Part shown: positions 26,093 through 34,844 of the stretch, piece after piece
Layout: the number at the start of each line of letters is the position of its first letter
How positions within the stretch are numbered: the first letter of the stretch is position 1
Assembly (NCBI RefSeq): GCF_017377715.1
Contig: NZ_JAFVMF010000019.1
Span: forward strand, 16,715 to 80,714
DNA: 64,000 nt
Direction: 5' to 3'
Source of the DNA: Acetobacter sacchari
GTDB taxonomy: Bacteria > Pseudomonadota > Alphaproteobacteria > Acetobacterales > Acetobacteraceae
Notes under the pieces: generated by a model
Seen by the model: the letters and a program-made list of their open reading frames with translations, nothing else
Databases searched by the model: none
What the model was told of the DNA's origin: nothing
Translations under genes and position numbers: made by a program

Positions 26093-26992
26093 TTATTGGC
26101 CTGCGTCGGGTTCGACGTCGGCGTCATATCGAACCTGCAGAACCGCGCACCAGTCGTAACGACTGTCGTAACTTTTGCCGCTTGAGTCGGTCAGCGCGCC
26201 ATTTGCGTCAGTTGGCACGTGCGTGAGGGTGACGGCGTCGTCGATGTTGCCGCCGATGATGCTGATTTCGTGCCCGAACGGGGGAGCATTCTGCCCGGTC
26301 GCGACAACGAAGCCGCAGTGGGCGGGGAAACCTCTTGGCGTCGGAAGGTTGGAGAAGCGCACGTTCCGGCTGGCGCCACGTCCGACGCAGAGCAGATCCC
26401 CCAGCTTGGGGATGTAGTTCGCGGGGTCTTGCGCCTGCAGCCCACTCGATTGTCCTGAGGCGGCGGCGTTGATGTAAGTTGCGTGGTTCGGGGAGTAAGG
26501 GAATCGGTCGTTGGCGCCAGCGATGCGCATTACATAAGAGATGAACGCCGCCGACCATGCGTAATGACCGTCGTGGACGAAGTTGGTGAGGGCGCCGCTG
26601 GCGTCATGCTTGCCTGTCCAGGAGGCCTCGGTCTCGTCGGGATCCTGCCCGATCCACCAATATTCGCCGACACGCTGCCAAAGTCCCGGCGCGCGCTCGG
26701 GTTTCAGACTGGGTTGATCCGGCTCGAGACGCTGCAACGGGTCATCGTCGTTGACAGGCATACCAAACAGGCGCCATTCGCGCAGAGCAATCGCCGCGAC
26801 GTCCTGCCTGTTGAATGGCACGAAGTTTCGGGTGGCGAAATCCGGCACGTGAGGATCGATCGCCAATTGCCCGGCTGCATTTCTATACTGAGCGACCGGC
26901 GTAGGGGTCGGGGCGGTGCGAATTGATGATTGGTTGGCGCATGCGGCCAAGCCAAGCGCAAGGGTCAAGCCGACTGGTCTTGTGAACTTCAT
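26093..26992 (-). CDS. DUF2272 domain lipoprotein
   Basis: Predicted lipoprotein of 299 aa: the signal peptide ends in a lipobox LGLAAC, with Cys at about residue 18. The body matches DUF2272, a family with a papain-like (NlpC/P60-related) fold of unknown activity. Visible markers are EYWWIGQDPDETEASWTGKH, HYAWSAAFISYVMRIAG, YSPNHATYINAA and FPAHCGFVVATG. In this family Ser often stands where NlpC/P60 enzymes have the catalytic Cys, as here in AWSAAF. It lies downstream of mtnA on the plus map but is a separate minus-strand unit starting at 26992. Confidence 0.85.
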   Translation of the reverse strand: MKFTRPVGLTLALGLAACANQSSIRTAPTPTPVAQYRNAAGQLAIDPHVPDFATRNFVPFNRQDVAAIALREWRLFGMPVNDDDPLQRLEPDQPSLKPERAPGLWQRVGEYWWIGQDPDETEASWTGKHDASGALTNFVHDGHYAWSAAFISYVMRIAGANDRFPYSPNHATYINAAASGQSSGLQAQDPANYIPKLGDLLCVGRGASRNVRFSNLPTPRGFPAHCGFVVATGQNAPPFGHEISIIGGNIDDAVTLTHVPTDANGALTDSSGKSYDSRYDWCAVLQVRYDADVEPDAGQ

Positions 26993-27190
26993 CTCGCTTC
27001 ATCATCCGCCCGGCTCTCGCCGTGCGCTCCCGCGCCAGTTCAGGGCCTCGTCTCTCGAAACACAACGCCCAATAATCTGGTTCTACAGGCATGATCCTGG
27101 CTTCGAAAGGGTCTGCTCAACGGTCGTGGCGTGGGAGCGCAGGCCGTTGCCGGAATGCAACTTGGCCATCCTCCCCCGCGGACGCTGCTT

Positions 27191-28294
27191 TTACTGACGC
27201 TCCTGCTCCGGGAAGAGGGAGTTGAGGCCATCTGCGCTCGCTGCACACAGGCCGCGTTCGGTGATGAGGCCGGTCACGAGACGGGCCGGCGTCACGTCAA
27301 ACGCTGGATTGGCGGCGTTGACGCCTGACGGCGTGACGCGAACTGACTCGATGCGACCGTCGCTGGTTTGTCCGGTCACTGTGGTCACTTCGGACGCCCC
27401 CCGCTCCTCAATGGGAATGTCGCGGACTCCGTCAGCGACGCGCCAGTCGATCGTCGTGGACGGGAGCGCGACCCAGAATGGAACGTTATTGTCTTTTGCC
27501 GCCAACGCCTTGAGATATGTGCCGATCTTGTTGGCGACGTCGCCGCGCGACGTGACGCGGTCGGTGCCGACAATGACAATGTCCACCTGGCCATGTTGCA
27601 TGAAGTGTCCGCCCGCATTGTCTACGATCACCGTGTGCGGCACACCATGGCTTGCTAGCTCCCAGGCTGTCAGAGCCGCGCCCTGATTGCGGGGACGTGT
27701 TTCGTCGACCCAGACGTGCACGTCATAACCCGCGTCGTGCGCCATATATATAGGCGCCAGAGCGGTCCCCCAGTCGACGGTCGCGATCCAGCCTGCGTTA
27801 CAGTGGGTCAGGATGTTGATCTTTTCGCCGGGTGCTTTCCGTTTTGCGATTTCCTCCAGCAGTCCCAGCCCGTGCCGTCCGATGGACTCGTTCTGGGCGG
27901 CGTCTTCGTCACAGATGCGTCCTGCCTCTGCGTAGGCGACCGCCAGTCGATCCTCCGGTGAAACAGGACGAAGTTTCGCAAGCATGCGCTCGATCGCCCA
28001 GCGCAGGTTGATGGCTGTGGGTCGTGTTTCCGCGAGCATGGCGGCATTCTGTTCGAGAGATTCGTTGCTCGCGTCGACCCTGAGCGCGAGCGCAAGCCCA
28101 TAGGCGGCGACGGCGCCGATGAGGGGTGCGCCGCGCACCTGCATGGTGACGATGGCCTGGGCGACTGCCTCGACCGTCTCGAGTTTCAGGGTGACTATCG
28201 AAAAAGGCAGTTTGGTCTGGTCGAAAATACGAACTGAGCGTCCGTCTGTGCTGTCGACCCATACGCTTCGATAGGCGGCGCCGTTAATCTTCAT
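27191..28294 (-). CDS. mtnA: S-methyl-5-thioribose-1-phosphate isomerase
   Basis: Methionine salvage enzyme that converts methylthioribose-1-phosphate to methylthioribulose-1-phosphate. The 367-aa product starts at the ATG at 28294 behind AGGA; the frame is open upstream but that part is low in family similarity. Motifs: RGAPLIGAVAAYG, THCNAGWIATVDWGTAL with the catalytic C165, and VGTDRVTSRGDVANKIGTY with the catalytic D245. The C-terminus FDVTPARLVTGLITERG is typical. No other mtn gene lies in the window, so the rest of the pathway must be elsewhere or incomplete. Confidence 0.94.
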   Translation of the reverse strand: MKINGAAYRSVWVDSTDGRSVRIFDQTKLPFSIVTLKLETVEAVAQAIVTMQVRGAPLIGAVAAYGLALALRVDASNESLEQNAAMLAETRPTAINLRWAIERMLAKLRPVSPEDRLAVAYAEAGRICDEDAAQNESIGRHGLGLLEEIAKRKAPGEKINILTHCNAGWIATVDWGTALAPIYMAHDAGYDVHVWVDETRPRNQGAALTAWELASHGVPHTVIVDNAGGHFMQHGQVDIVIVGTDRVTSRGDVANKIGTYLKALAAKDNNVPFWVALPSTTIDWRVADGVRDIPIEERGASEVTTVTGQTSDGRIESVRVTPSGVNAANPAFDVTPARLVTGLITERGLCAASADGLNSLFPEQERQ

Positions 28295-28831
28295 GTGCTG
28301 TTGTCCTGTCGGAAACGGTTTATTGACGGACGATTTAGCGGATAACGCGCGAAATCGCCAACGAAGTCTTTTCGATTTTCGGGTTGTTGGGCGGACGTGC
28401 ATGTCGTGCGATGGCGGGAGCTCGCTTAGGCTGTGGCGTAAATTATTATTCAGCAATGAACGCAACCCTGAAGGGCGGTCGACGCATCGTTTGCGGCGGT
28501 GACATTTTTTTTCGAAATGTAAATATTCAAATTTATTAAGAAATAAAGGTAAATTTTTTCATTCCTGCGCCGGGGAGGGGTTGCGCGGGCTATGCCGTTG
28601 GCGACGAAAAAATCGAGTTTCAGAGGTCGAATATTGATATTGCAAATAAGAATGTAAATCTATATTGAGTGCGGTTAGAGAGACGTGGTCTCTGTGTTCT
28701 TTCCGGGACGCCGCCGCCAAAAAATGCTGAGGCGCACCGGGCGATGATGGATGCTGCGTTGGAAATGTATCGCGTGGGCCGGTTGATTTTGAACTTGCCG
28801 CACATCATGCGATTTGAAAGGTAACCGGAAG
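28295..28831. other. 537-bp divergent intergenic region, AT-rich in the middle
   Basis: Between mtnA (minus) and the H1-like gene (plus). Bases about 28500-28570 are strongly AT-rich. A perfect palindrome AGAGAC-GTG-GTCTCT lies at 28679-28693, about 140 bp before the H1-like start, and may be a regulator site. No coding frame is supported. Confidence 0.45.
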
Positions 28832-29389
28832 ATGGCAAGAAAATCAGCTAAAGATACAGCTCAGGCGGCTTTGGCCCTGTCCAAGCTTGTGTCTGCAAAT
28901 ACCACCACGAAAAAAGCTGCGCCCGCGTCCAAGACCCGCGCGAAGGTTGCGTCCGGCAAAACAAAAGTCGCCGAGCCTGCGCCTGCTGCTAAAACGGCTC
29001 GTAAACCGCGTGTGGTTGCAGAAGTTAAGGCCGCGCCCGCTCCGAAGCGTCGCGTTGCAGCTAAGGTGGCGGTTGAAGCGCCCGCTCCCAAGAGGGGTCG
29101 CGTTGCCGCTCCTGCTGCTGAGGCGAAGGTAAAGGCAACTCGCGCAAAGCCTGTTGTGGCGGCAACAAAGGTCAAAGCCAAGCCCGTCGCGAAAGCTTTG
29201 AAGGCTCCGAAGACCCCGGCGAAGGCAGCCTCAAAAACAGCTGCGGCGAAGCCGTCTGCGCTTGATCGTCTGCGCGTCACGCAAGAGGCGCGTCGCCAGA
29301 AGCGTATTACGCGTCTGGCCGCCGAGAAGGCAGCTGCAGCAGAAACGCCGAAGCGTGCGACTCGTACGAAATCTGCTCGCGGTAAATAA
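28832..29389 (+). CDS. Histone H1-like, lysine/alanine/proline-rich basic protein
   Basis: A 185-aa, very basic protein made almost wholly of Ala, Lys, Pro, Arg and Val, with repeated AP-K-R and AKPV-type units (for example VAEVKAAPAPKRRVAAKVAVE-like segments around residues 58-78). Such proteins resemble the C-terminal half of eukaryotic H1 and bacterial AlgP/HU-tail proteins and probably bind DNA loosely. Only the last 45 residues (LDRLRVTQEARRQKRITRLA) could form a normal helix. Start at the ATG at 28832 after CCGGAAG. A strong terminator follows. The reverse strand is also open, a composition effect. Confidence 0.75.
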   Translation: MARKSAKDTAQAALALSKLVSANTTTKKAAPASKTRAKVASGKTKVAEPAPAAKTARKPRVVAEVKAAPAPKRRVAAKVAVEAPAPKRGRVAAPAAEAKVKATRAKPVVAATKVKAKPVAKALKAPKTPAKAASKTAAAKPSALDRLRVTQEARRQKRITRLAAEKAAAAETPKRATRTKSARGK

Positions 29390-29465
29390 AACAGCTCAAG
29401 CAAGAGGCTGGTTTTCGTAGGCGTAAGTCGCTGCGTGAGTTAGTCGATCTGTTTGTGGTTTTCAG

Positions 29466-29498
29466 ATCCGAACCCGTAAGAGGGTTCGGATTTTTTTT
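29466..29498 (+). terminator. Strong rho-independent terminator of the H1-like gene
   Basis: Perfect ten-base stem ATCCGAACCC / GGGTTCGGAT with a 6-nt loop and eight T, about 77 bp after the stop codon. Confidence 0.93.
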
Positions 29499-30507
29499 AC
29501 CTATCAAGTGGTCAAATGGGGCACCAAGAGAGGGCTTCTGGATGATCAATGTATTCCTCGAAAGATCGAAGGAGTGGCTTCCGTGAGGCTGGACGATGAT
29601 GTGCGATCGCCTGCGAGTTGCCCCCGAATCGTATTGAGCTAAGTTCAAATCCTAAATGTAACTTTCTCCCTCTGCTCTCGTTCGCGGAGTTGTCTGCATT
29701 TCTGGGGGCATTAACGGTAGTGGTGCGAACCGGTGAGTGATTTTCGCCATGACCTATGGGCGTCACTAGGATCCTTACTGCATCGGATGTTCATGTGGGT
29801 GTCTTGGCGGGTGCGGTTATCTTGGCCTGTGAGGGGAGAATTATAATTTCGTTCGATATATATAACGATTATTTAATTAAAATCGAACCTGGCTACTAGA
29901 GATTGTCGGTATGAAAATCTGTTGATTTCCGATGTATAGGGAATTTAACGGTTCGTTCTTTTAATGTTCTCAATTTCGTAAAAACAAGTATCACTTGGAA
30001 TTTAGCCGGTAGATGATACTGGCGTCCTGCGGGCAAATGGGCGTGCCTTGTTCGTCGCCGCAACTGAGCCGAATTAAAGAGTTGCTGCAATCTCAACAGG
30101 TCTGCTGCAGGTGGGTGGAGCAACCGGCGTCACTGGCGCACCACATATGTCGAACGTATCCCTAGAGTTTTCGACTCTAGGAAATTTTCGCTCCGATACG
30201 GTGATACTCGAACGATGACGTGTCAGTTTGGGGTGCGTGGCTTCTTGGCGAGATAAAAAACACATATCCACGCAGCCAAAGCGGCAATGTCCCACTCCCT
30301 TCTGGCGGACAGAACTCGAGCGCTGGCTTCACCACACAAGGGACATCCGCAGGCGCAGCGAACTTGCCATTTCGTGGTCAAAGCAAAGCTTCACTAATTT
30401 CGATAGCTGGGTCTGGAACATGGTTCGATCCGCGCAACGAGGTTGTGTTCCTCGCGATCTCAATGACGCGTTGTTGCGATATGTTTTTTTGAACGTGTTC
30501 GCCTCTA
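29499..30507. other. About 1-kb AT-rich region without a recognised gene
   Basis: The largest gap of the window. Short open frames exist on both strands (for example 29512-29766 minus and 30220-30569 plus), but none has a family match, a good start site or normal composition. Bases 29830-29990 are very AT-rich, with an inverted repeat GTTCGAT / ATCGAAC around 29853-29885. A perfect hairpin CCTAGAGT-TTTCG-ACTCTAGG lies at 30161-30181. It may be decayed mobile DNA or hold a small RNA; neither is shown. Confidence 0.45.
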
Positions 30508-31704
30508 TCAATGTGAGGGAGCTGGGCAGGTTGAGGTCGTCCTATGCCTGGTCAAGGAGCGCAGGGTGAGGGTCGTCAGGATCAGAAGGACCAAGACATA
30601 AACATCGGTCGTTTCACGCAGTCCTACGGCAGTTACTGCGAAGCCTGCGGCGAAGGCAGGTACGCTGAAAGCGAGATAGCTCATGACGAAATAGCCTGCG
30701 GCCAGCCCTGCGCGCTCATGTGAATCCGCGAGCGGCACGATGATGCGCAACGAGCCCTGAACAGTCAGCCCAAGCCCTGCGCCTGCTACGGAAGACCCCA
30801 GAAGAAAAACAGGCAAATTGACGACGTGCAGGCTGACCAGCACCAGTGGCAGTCCTGCAAGCACGGCGGCGGCTCCTCGGCGTAGCAGAGAGACTCCGGA
30901 ACCAGCCAGATGCGTCGCCATTGCAACCAGAGCGGATGTCATCACGACGGCGACCACGGAGCCGCCGAGTAAAGCGCCGCCGTTATCGTGGTTGGCGATA
31001 CGTGCGATCGTCGGACCAAGCGACAGCAGCAGACCGGCCAAAGCCCACACGGCGACGCTGGCGGGGGCTATCCGCAGCATCGGCTTGCGCGCGGCGTGAG
31101 GGACATGGACGCGCGGCCAGAGAGATGCAAGCGCACCGGGTACGCGGGAGACGGTCTCGGGAACAATGAAGAGCATGCAGCCCGCTGCGATCATTGCCAT
31201 TGTCAGCAGATAAAATACAAAATGGAGTGGTTGAGGCGCGAACTTTGCGAGAAACGCAGATCCCAGCGCCAGTGCGGCCATTGAGCCCATTGGGATCATG
31301 CCGCTTATCAGTCCACCACGTTCACGATGTGCGTCCTGCAATCCCGCGCTAAGCGCGCTCGTCGCGATTCCTGTTGCGAGGCCCTGCAGAGCGCGTCCGC
31401 GGATAACTTCGGCAATACTTTCTGCGATCGAAAACTGCAGCATGGCGCTGATTTCTATCGCGATTGCGAGCCAGACGACGGGACGGCGTCCGAGATGATC
31501 CGATAGAGAACCGAAGCAGAGCAGTGCGAGCAGCAGGGTGAGTGCGTAAACCGCGAAAGCTGCCTGCAGCATCGGCAGTGTGGCATGCCACTGCTCATGA
31601 TACAGCGGATAGAGCGGTGTGATTGCTGCCGAGGCGCCCAGGAAGAGAAACAGGATAACGCTGTAGATCCATAAGATTGTGGTTTGGGTAGGGGGAGGCA
31701 TCAT
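30508..31704 (-). CDS. MFS transporter, TetR-controlled
   Basis: Major facilitator permease of 398 aa with about 12 hydrophobic helices. Motif A appears as GSLSDHLGRRPVVWLA after helix 2, typical of drug efflux transporters (DHA type). The gene is divergent from a TetR-family regulator gene, and a palindrome that recurs before the regulator lies 11 bp upstream of its ATG. This layout suggests efflux of a small molecule that is also the regulator's ligand. The substrate is unknown. A second ATG follows directly after the first. Confidence 0.9.
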   Translation of the reverse strand: MMPPPTQTTILWIYSVILFLFLGASAAITPLYPLYHEQWHATLPMLQAAFAVYALTLLLALLCFGSLSDHLGRRPVVWLAIAIEISAMLQFSIAESIAEVIRGRALQGLATGIATSALSAGLQDAHRERGGLISGMIPMGSMAALALGSAFLAKFAPQPLHFVFYLLTMAMIAAGCMLFIVPETVSRVPGALASLWPRVHVPHAARKPMLRIAPASVAVWALAGLLLSLGPTIARIANHDNGGALLGGSVVAVVMTSALVAMATHLAGSGVSLLRRGAAAVLAGLPLVLVSLHVVNLPVFLLGSSVAGAGLGLTVQGSLRIIVPLADSHERAGLAAGYFVMSYLAFSVPAFAAGFAVTAVGLRETTDVYVLVLLILTTLTLRSLTRHRTTSTCPAPSH

Positions 31705-31715
31705 GTGCTCCTAGC

Positions 31716-31736
31716 TAACGCAAAAATTGTGCGTTA
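31716..31736. promoter_or_regulatory. Operator O1, probable TetR-regulator site at the MFS gene
   Basis: Perfect 7-7-7 palindrome TAACGCA-n7-TGCGTTA. It lies 11 bp ahead of the MFS start codon. The same half-site TGCGTTA recurs with the same spacing at O2, so both are likely bound by the divergent TetR-family protein. Confidence 0.75.
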
Positions 31737-31759
31737 AGCTGATAGCGAGATAAATCGTT

Positions 31760-31780
31760 TAAAGCAAATAATTTGCGTTA
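31760..31780. promoter_or_regulatory. Operator O2, probable TetR-regulator site at its own gene
   Basis: TAAAGCA-n7-TGCGTTA, the O1 palindrome with one mismatch in the left arm. It sits next to the GAGG ribosome binding site of the regulator, and its centre is 44 bp from the centre of O1. Position implies autorepression. Confidence 0.72.
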
Positions 31781-31788
31781 GAGGAAAA

Positions 31789-32409
31789 ATGCAGAATACT
31801 CGTGGCCCTTTAAAGTCGGGACAGCGTCCTGGGGGGCGTAGTCTGAGAGTGCAGGAGGCAGTACATGCGGCGGTGGTGGCGCTGATCGATGAACTTGGCC
31901 GAGAGGGGGTGACCGTTCCCCGGGTGGCGGCGCGTGCAGGGGTCACGCCCTCCACGATCTACCGTCGGTGGAGCGATATCGCGACTTTGGTGAGCGACGT
32001 TGCCCGACGCAATTTGCGTACGGACTGCCCGGTGAAACCGTGCGGGCGTCTATCGGAGGATTTGCCCGCATGGGCGGAGATGTATCAGGACGAAATGGAT
32101 TCCACGCCAGGCCGAGCGATGGTACGTGACGTATTGCGAGGTTGGGACGGTAGGCAGAAAGCGTGCCCGCTGCTTGACGCAGTGCGGCCCTCGATTGCGT
32201 TGATTTGCGATGCGTCCGTTGAGCCAGTGAACTTCGACGTAGAGGCGGTGATTGACGCCGTGGTGGCTCCGCTTCTGACCCGCATAATTTTCACGGACGC
32301 TCCGTTGCCATCTACGTTGGCGCGCGACGCGGCGGTAGCATTTGTCGAACGGCACTCGCTGAACGCAGGCCGTTCGGGTTGTAGCCAACGGCACGGTGTG
32401 CGGACGTAA
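31789..32409 (+). CDS. TetR/AcrR-family transcriptional regulator
   Basis: Repressor of 206 aa. The N-terminal helix-turn-helix is EGVTVPRVAARAGVTPSTIYRRW (about 43-65), in the usual place for TetR. The C-terminal ligand domain is of the TetR_C type with EMYQDEMDSTPGRAMVRDVLRG. It is divergent from the MFS gene, with 84 bp between the start codons and two matching palindromes there. It probably represses both genes until a substrate of the pump binds. Confidence 0.88.
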   Translation: MQNTRGPLKSGQRPGGRSLRVQEAVHAAVVALIDELGREGVTVPRVAARAGVTPSTIYRRWSDIATLVSDVARRNLRTDCPVKPCGRLSEDLPAWAEMYQDEMDSTPGRAMVRDVLRGWDGRQKACPLLDAVRPSIALICDASVEPVNFDVEAVIDAVVAPLLTRIIFTDAPLPSTLARDAAVAFVERHSLNAGRSGCSQRHGVRT

Positions 32410-32683
32410 CTATATTTTTGATATGGCTAAGGTCTTCGTCGATTTTTATCAGTAAATGAATTTCAAGTATATTATTCTTCGAGAGTCTATACGCGGTGTA
32501 TTTTGTGTCACTGTGAAGTTTTACATGAGCTGGCTGCGTTCCGCCTGACGAGAAATATGTTCGTCGGTTCGAAAAAGAAATGAGGAGATTCCTCTGAAAT
32601 TATTATAAAATAGCTGTGGAAACACGACAGTTTTTAAACGAGAAGGCGTCGGCTCCATGGCGACGGCTCTTCCTGATTGCCTT
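32410..32683. other. 274-bp AT-rich gap between convergent genes
   Basis: AT-rich, with no reading frame of note and no clear terminator hairpin that I can identify. Confidence 0.4.
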
Positions 32684-33328
32684 TTAGCGATCTGTTCTGG
32701 TCAGACGATTGATCTCGTTCCTGGCTGCTGGATACAGCCTTTCCAGATGTCGGCGGCTGCCGATTTCAAAGTCGTCCGGGATGAAGCCCGGCGCCATCGT
32801 TGTGCCGGCAAAGCTCCAGGCCGGACCGTCGCCTTGAGGCCGGGAGCCTTGCCACACGCCGCCCGGGGCTGTCAGCGTCGGATGCGCTGAATCCAGCAGG
32901 GGTCTCTTTATCGACCCGTCAGGGAAAAGCAGCAGAAACTCAAGTGGCATTCCCCCGTAGAAATGCCAGATCTCGTCGGTGGGCAGTTTGTGCAGCGCTG
33001 AGAACCCGCGCGTTGTCTCAATGACTTCGATTGCGGTTCCTGCCGGATGGGCGCGCCCCGAGTAGCGCGCGGGGAGTGCTGAGCCCGTGATTATATCGGG
33101 TGAAAGCCACGTCTGAACATACCATCCCCCTTCAGCGGGAATGGGGCTCATTTTTTCACGCCCTATAATCGCTGCGGCGTCAGGCGGGAGTGGAATCGGG
33201 TCGGCGTGCGCAAATCCTGAAATGCTGGCTGCAGGTGAGATGATAATCGCAAGTCTCAGGACGTGGATCGTTCGCGATCGCCGGGCGGAAGCGAAGGCCT
33301 GAAGTAGATTCCTGAAGCCAAAGCGCAT
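32684..33328 (-). CDS. Cupin_5 (DUF985) protein with N-terminal export signal
   Basis: Protein of 214 aa. Residues of about 60-210 are a DUF985 cupin: PIPAEGGWYVQTW, GTAIEVIETTRGFSALHKL, the signature DEIWHFYGGMPLEFLLL, GGVWQGSRPQ and TMAPGFIPDDFEIGSR. The usual DUF985 protein is cytosolic and about 150 aa. Here about 43 residues are added, with a basic stretch and a hydrophobic segment ending in ISGFAHA-D, which looks like a signal peptide. The family's function is unknown. It is 52 bp downstream of the YqaA-like gene and may be co-transcribed with it. Confidence 0.83.
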   Translation of the reverse strand: MRFGFRNLLQAFASARRSRTIHVLRLAIIISPAASISGFAHADPIPLPPDAAAIIGREKMSPIPAEGGWYVQTWLSPDIITGSALPARYSGRAHPAGTAIEVIETTRGFSALHKLPTDEIWHFYGGMPLEFLLLFPDGSIKRPLLDSAHPTLTAPGGVWQGSRPQGDGPAWSFAGTTMAPGFIPDDFEIGSRRHLERLYPAARNEINRLTRTDR

Positions 33329-33380
33329 CGGTCATGTCCTGAAAGTGGTTTTGCCTTCGCGTTGACTTCCTTCGACGCGG

Positions 33381-33959
33381 TCAGAGATATCGCAGAGCCA
33401 GCGCTCCGCCCACAAGGAGGGCGGCGAACGCGCCTGCGACAAGCGGCAGCCGCTTTTCAATGAACGCCTCTATTGGCGCGCCATAGCGGCGAAGAAGGGC
33501 GGCGACGAGAAAAAATCGTACGCCACGTGTCACAAGACTGGCGAGAATAAATGGTGCGATTGGGAAATGCGCGGCGCCGCTGGCAATCGTAACGAATTTG
33601 TAAGGAACTGGCGTCAGGCCTTTGATAAGAATAATCCAGACGCCCCATTGTCTGAATTTCTCCTGCAACGCGGCGAGTGTAGCCTCGGCGTGGTAGAAGT
33701 GAACGATTGGTTTCGCCACATGATCGAGCAAGACCGCGCCGATATACCAGCCAAGCAGCCCACCGATGACGCTGGCGACAGTTGCGATCAGGGCGAACAG
33801 CCATGCCCGACTGCGGTTGGCGATTACCATCGGGATAAGCAGTGTTTCCGGCGGGAGCGGGAAAAAGCTGGCCTCCGAGAAGGCAAGGACGCCGAGCCAG
33901 AATGGCGCCTGCGGACCAGCCGCATGGCTGCGTACTCTGGCGTAAAGACGATCGAGCAT
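33381..33959 (-). CDS. YqaA/DedA-superfamily (VTT domain) membrane protein
   Basis: Integral membrane protein of 192 aa with four or five helices. VTT/SNARE-associated family features include FSEASFFPLPPETLLIPMV near the start, the re-entrant-type GGLLGWYIGAVL segment, and the loop KFRQWGVWIILIKGLTPVPYKFVTIASG. DedA-superfamily members include lipid-carrier flippases and help keep envelope homeostasis; the YqaA branch itself is not characterised. It lies between the YitT-like and cupin genes on the same strand. Confidence 0.87.
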   Translation of the reverse strand: MLDRLYARVRSHAAGPQAPFWLGVLAFSEASFFPLPPETLLIPMVIANRSRAWLFALIATVASVIGGLLGWYIGAVLLDHVAKPIVHFYHAEATLAALQEKFRQWGVWIILIKGLTPVPYKFVTIASGAAHFPIAPFILASLVTRGVRFFLVAALLRRYGAPIEAFIEKRLPLVAGAFAALLVGGALALRYL

Positions 33960-34079
33960 TACGGCGTCGTTCCTTCACTCGTCAGGTCTGCGGTGACGTC
34001 CCCGCGGCTGCCGGACTTGTGGCGCGGCACTTCTCACACGCAGTCAATGCCATTGGAGTTACCGCCGCCGCAAGGGGGC

Positions 34080-34733
34080 TCAATAGCCGATGTAGCGGCC
34101 GGGACGGTGAAAGGCGATCAGAACGACGCTGAGCGCCACAGCGCTCACCGCTGAGAGGAGGACGCGCTCCACAGGCAGAACCAGCAACGAGCAAAGCAGG
34201 ATAATTGCATCGAGTGTGAGTTGTGATCGACCGGCATTCAGTCCGCGTGTTTTTTGGAGCCAAAGCGTCACGACGCCTGTTCCGCCGACGCCGGCCTGAT
34301 GGCGCGCAAGCGACAGTACGCCCATGCCCAGCATGGTGCCCCCGAATGCGGCGGCGAACAGCGGTTGAATGAAGCTGAGGCCGATGACCTTGGTGAAGCC
34401 GAATGCGATCAACGTGATCGAGCATGAGACGATCGCCGTTTTCACGGCGAACGCCACGCCCATGGCGCGGATGGCGAAGAGGATAAAGGGTATGTTTATG
34501 AGCGTAAAAAGCTCGCCCGGTGACAACGGCGCGACGTAGGAGATCAGAAGTGCTACGCCCGCAACGCCTCCTGTAACGAGCCCGGCCTGATGCAGGCATA
34601 GCAGGCCAAGAGCGATCAGCGACGTGCCGATCAGAAGCGCATACACGTCTTCAGCAAGTGTGTGCCGCAGGGGAAGATGGACCGCCGGATCCTGTGTGAT
34701 GGTGGGCGTATCTGAGAGCGGACGGTCGGGCAT
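34080..34733 (-). CDS. YitT family membrane protein
   Basis: Membrane protein of 217 aa from the ATG at 34733, with about five or six hydrophobic helices. It shows the YitT pattern: EDVYALLIGTSLIALGLLCL, AGLVTGGVAGVALLISYV and TLINIPFILFA, then LFAAAFGGTMLGMGVLSLA and GGTGVVTLWLQK. Length is shorter than Gram-positive YitT, since the C-terminal DUF2179 domain is absent. This is common in proteobacteria. Transport function is suspected but no substrate is known. Confidence 0.88.
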   Translation of the reverse strand: MPDRPLSDTPTITQDPAVHLPLRHTLAEDVYALLIGTSLIALGLLCLHQAGLVTGGVAGVALLISYVAPLSPGELFTLINIPFILFAIRAMGVAFAVKTAIVSCSITLIAFGFTKVIGLSFIQPLFAAAFGGTMLGMGVLSLARHQAGVGGTGVVTLWLQKTRGLNAGRSQLTLDAIILLCSLLVLPVERVLLSAVSAVALSVVLIAFHRPGRYIGY

Positions 34734-34844
34734 TGATCGGTTCCATGTGGAGCGACGCAACGATCAAGCCGCCTGGCACCCTCCTAGCCAATTGATCAGG
34801 AACTCGAAAGGGGGCAAAGACTGCCCCGTGGGTTGCGCCGGCGG

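Noticed and set aside
28861..29403. 180-codon minus-strand frame opposite the H1-like gene
   Set aside because: It is the Ala/Phe/Val-rich mirror of Lys/Ala-rich codons. The plus strand has the ribosome binding site and the terminator.
29512..29766. 84-codon minus-strand frame in the 1-kb gap
   Set aside because: No recognisable motif, no ribosome binding site and atypical composition.
30228..30569. 113-codon plus-strand frame in the 1-kb gap, with a WRTELERWL segment that recalls some IS4/IS701-type transposases
   Set aside because: The likeness covers only about nine residues, the frame runs into the antisense of the MFS gene, and no terminal repeats are seen nearby.
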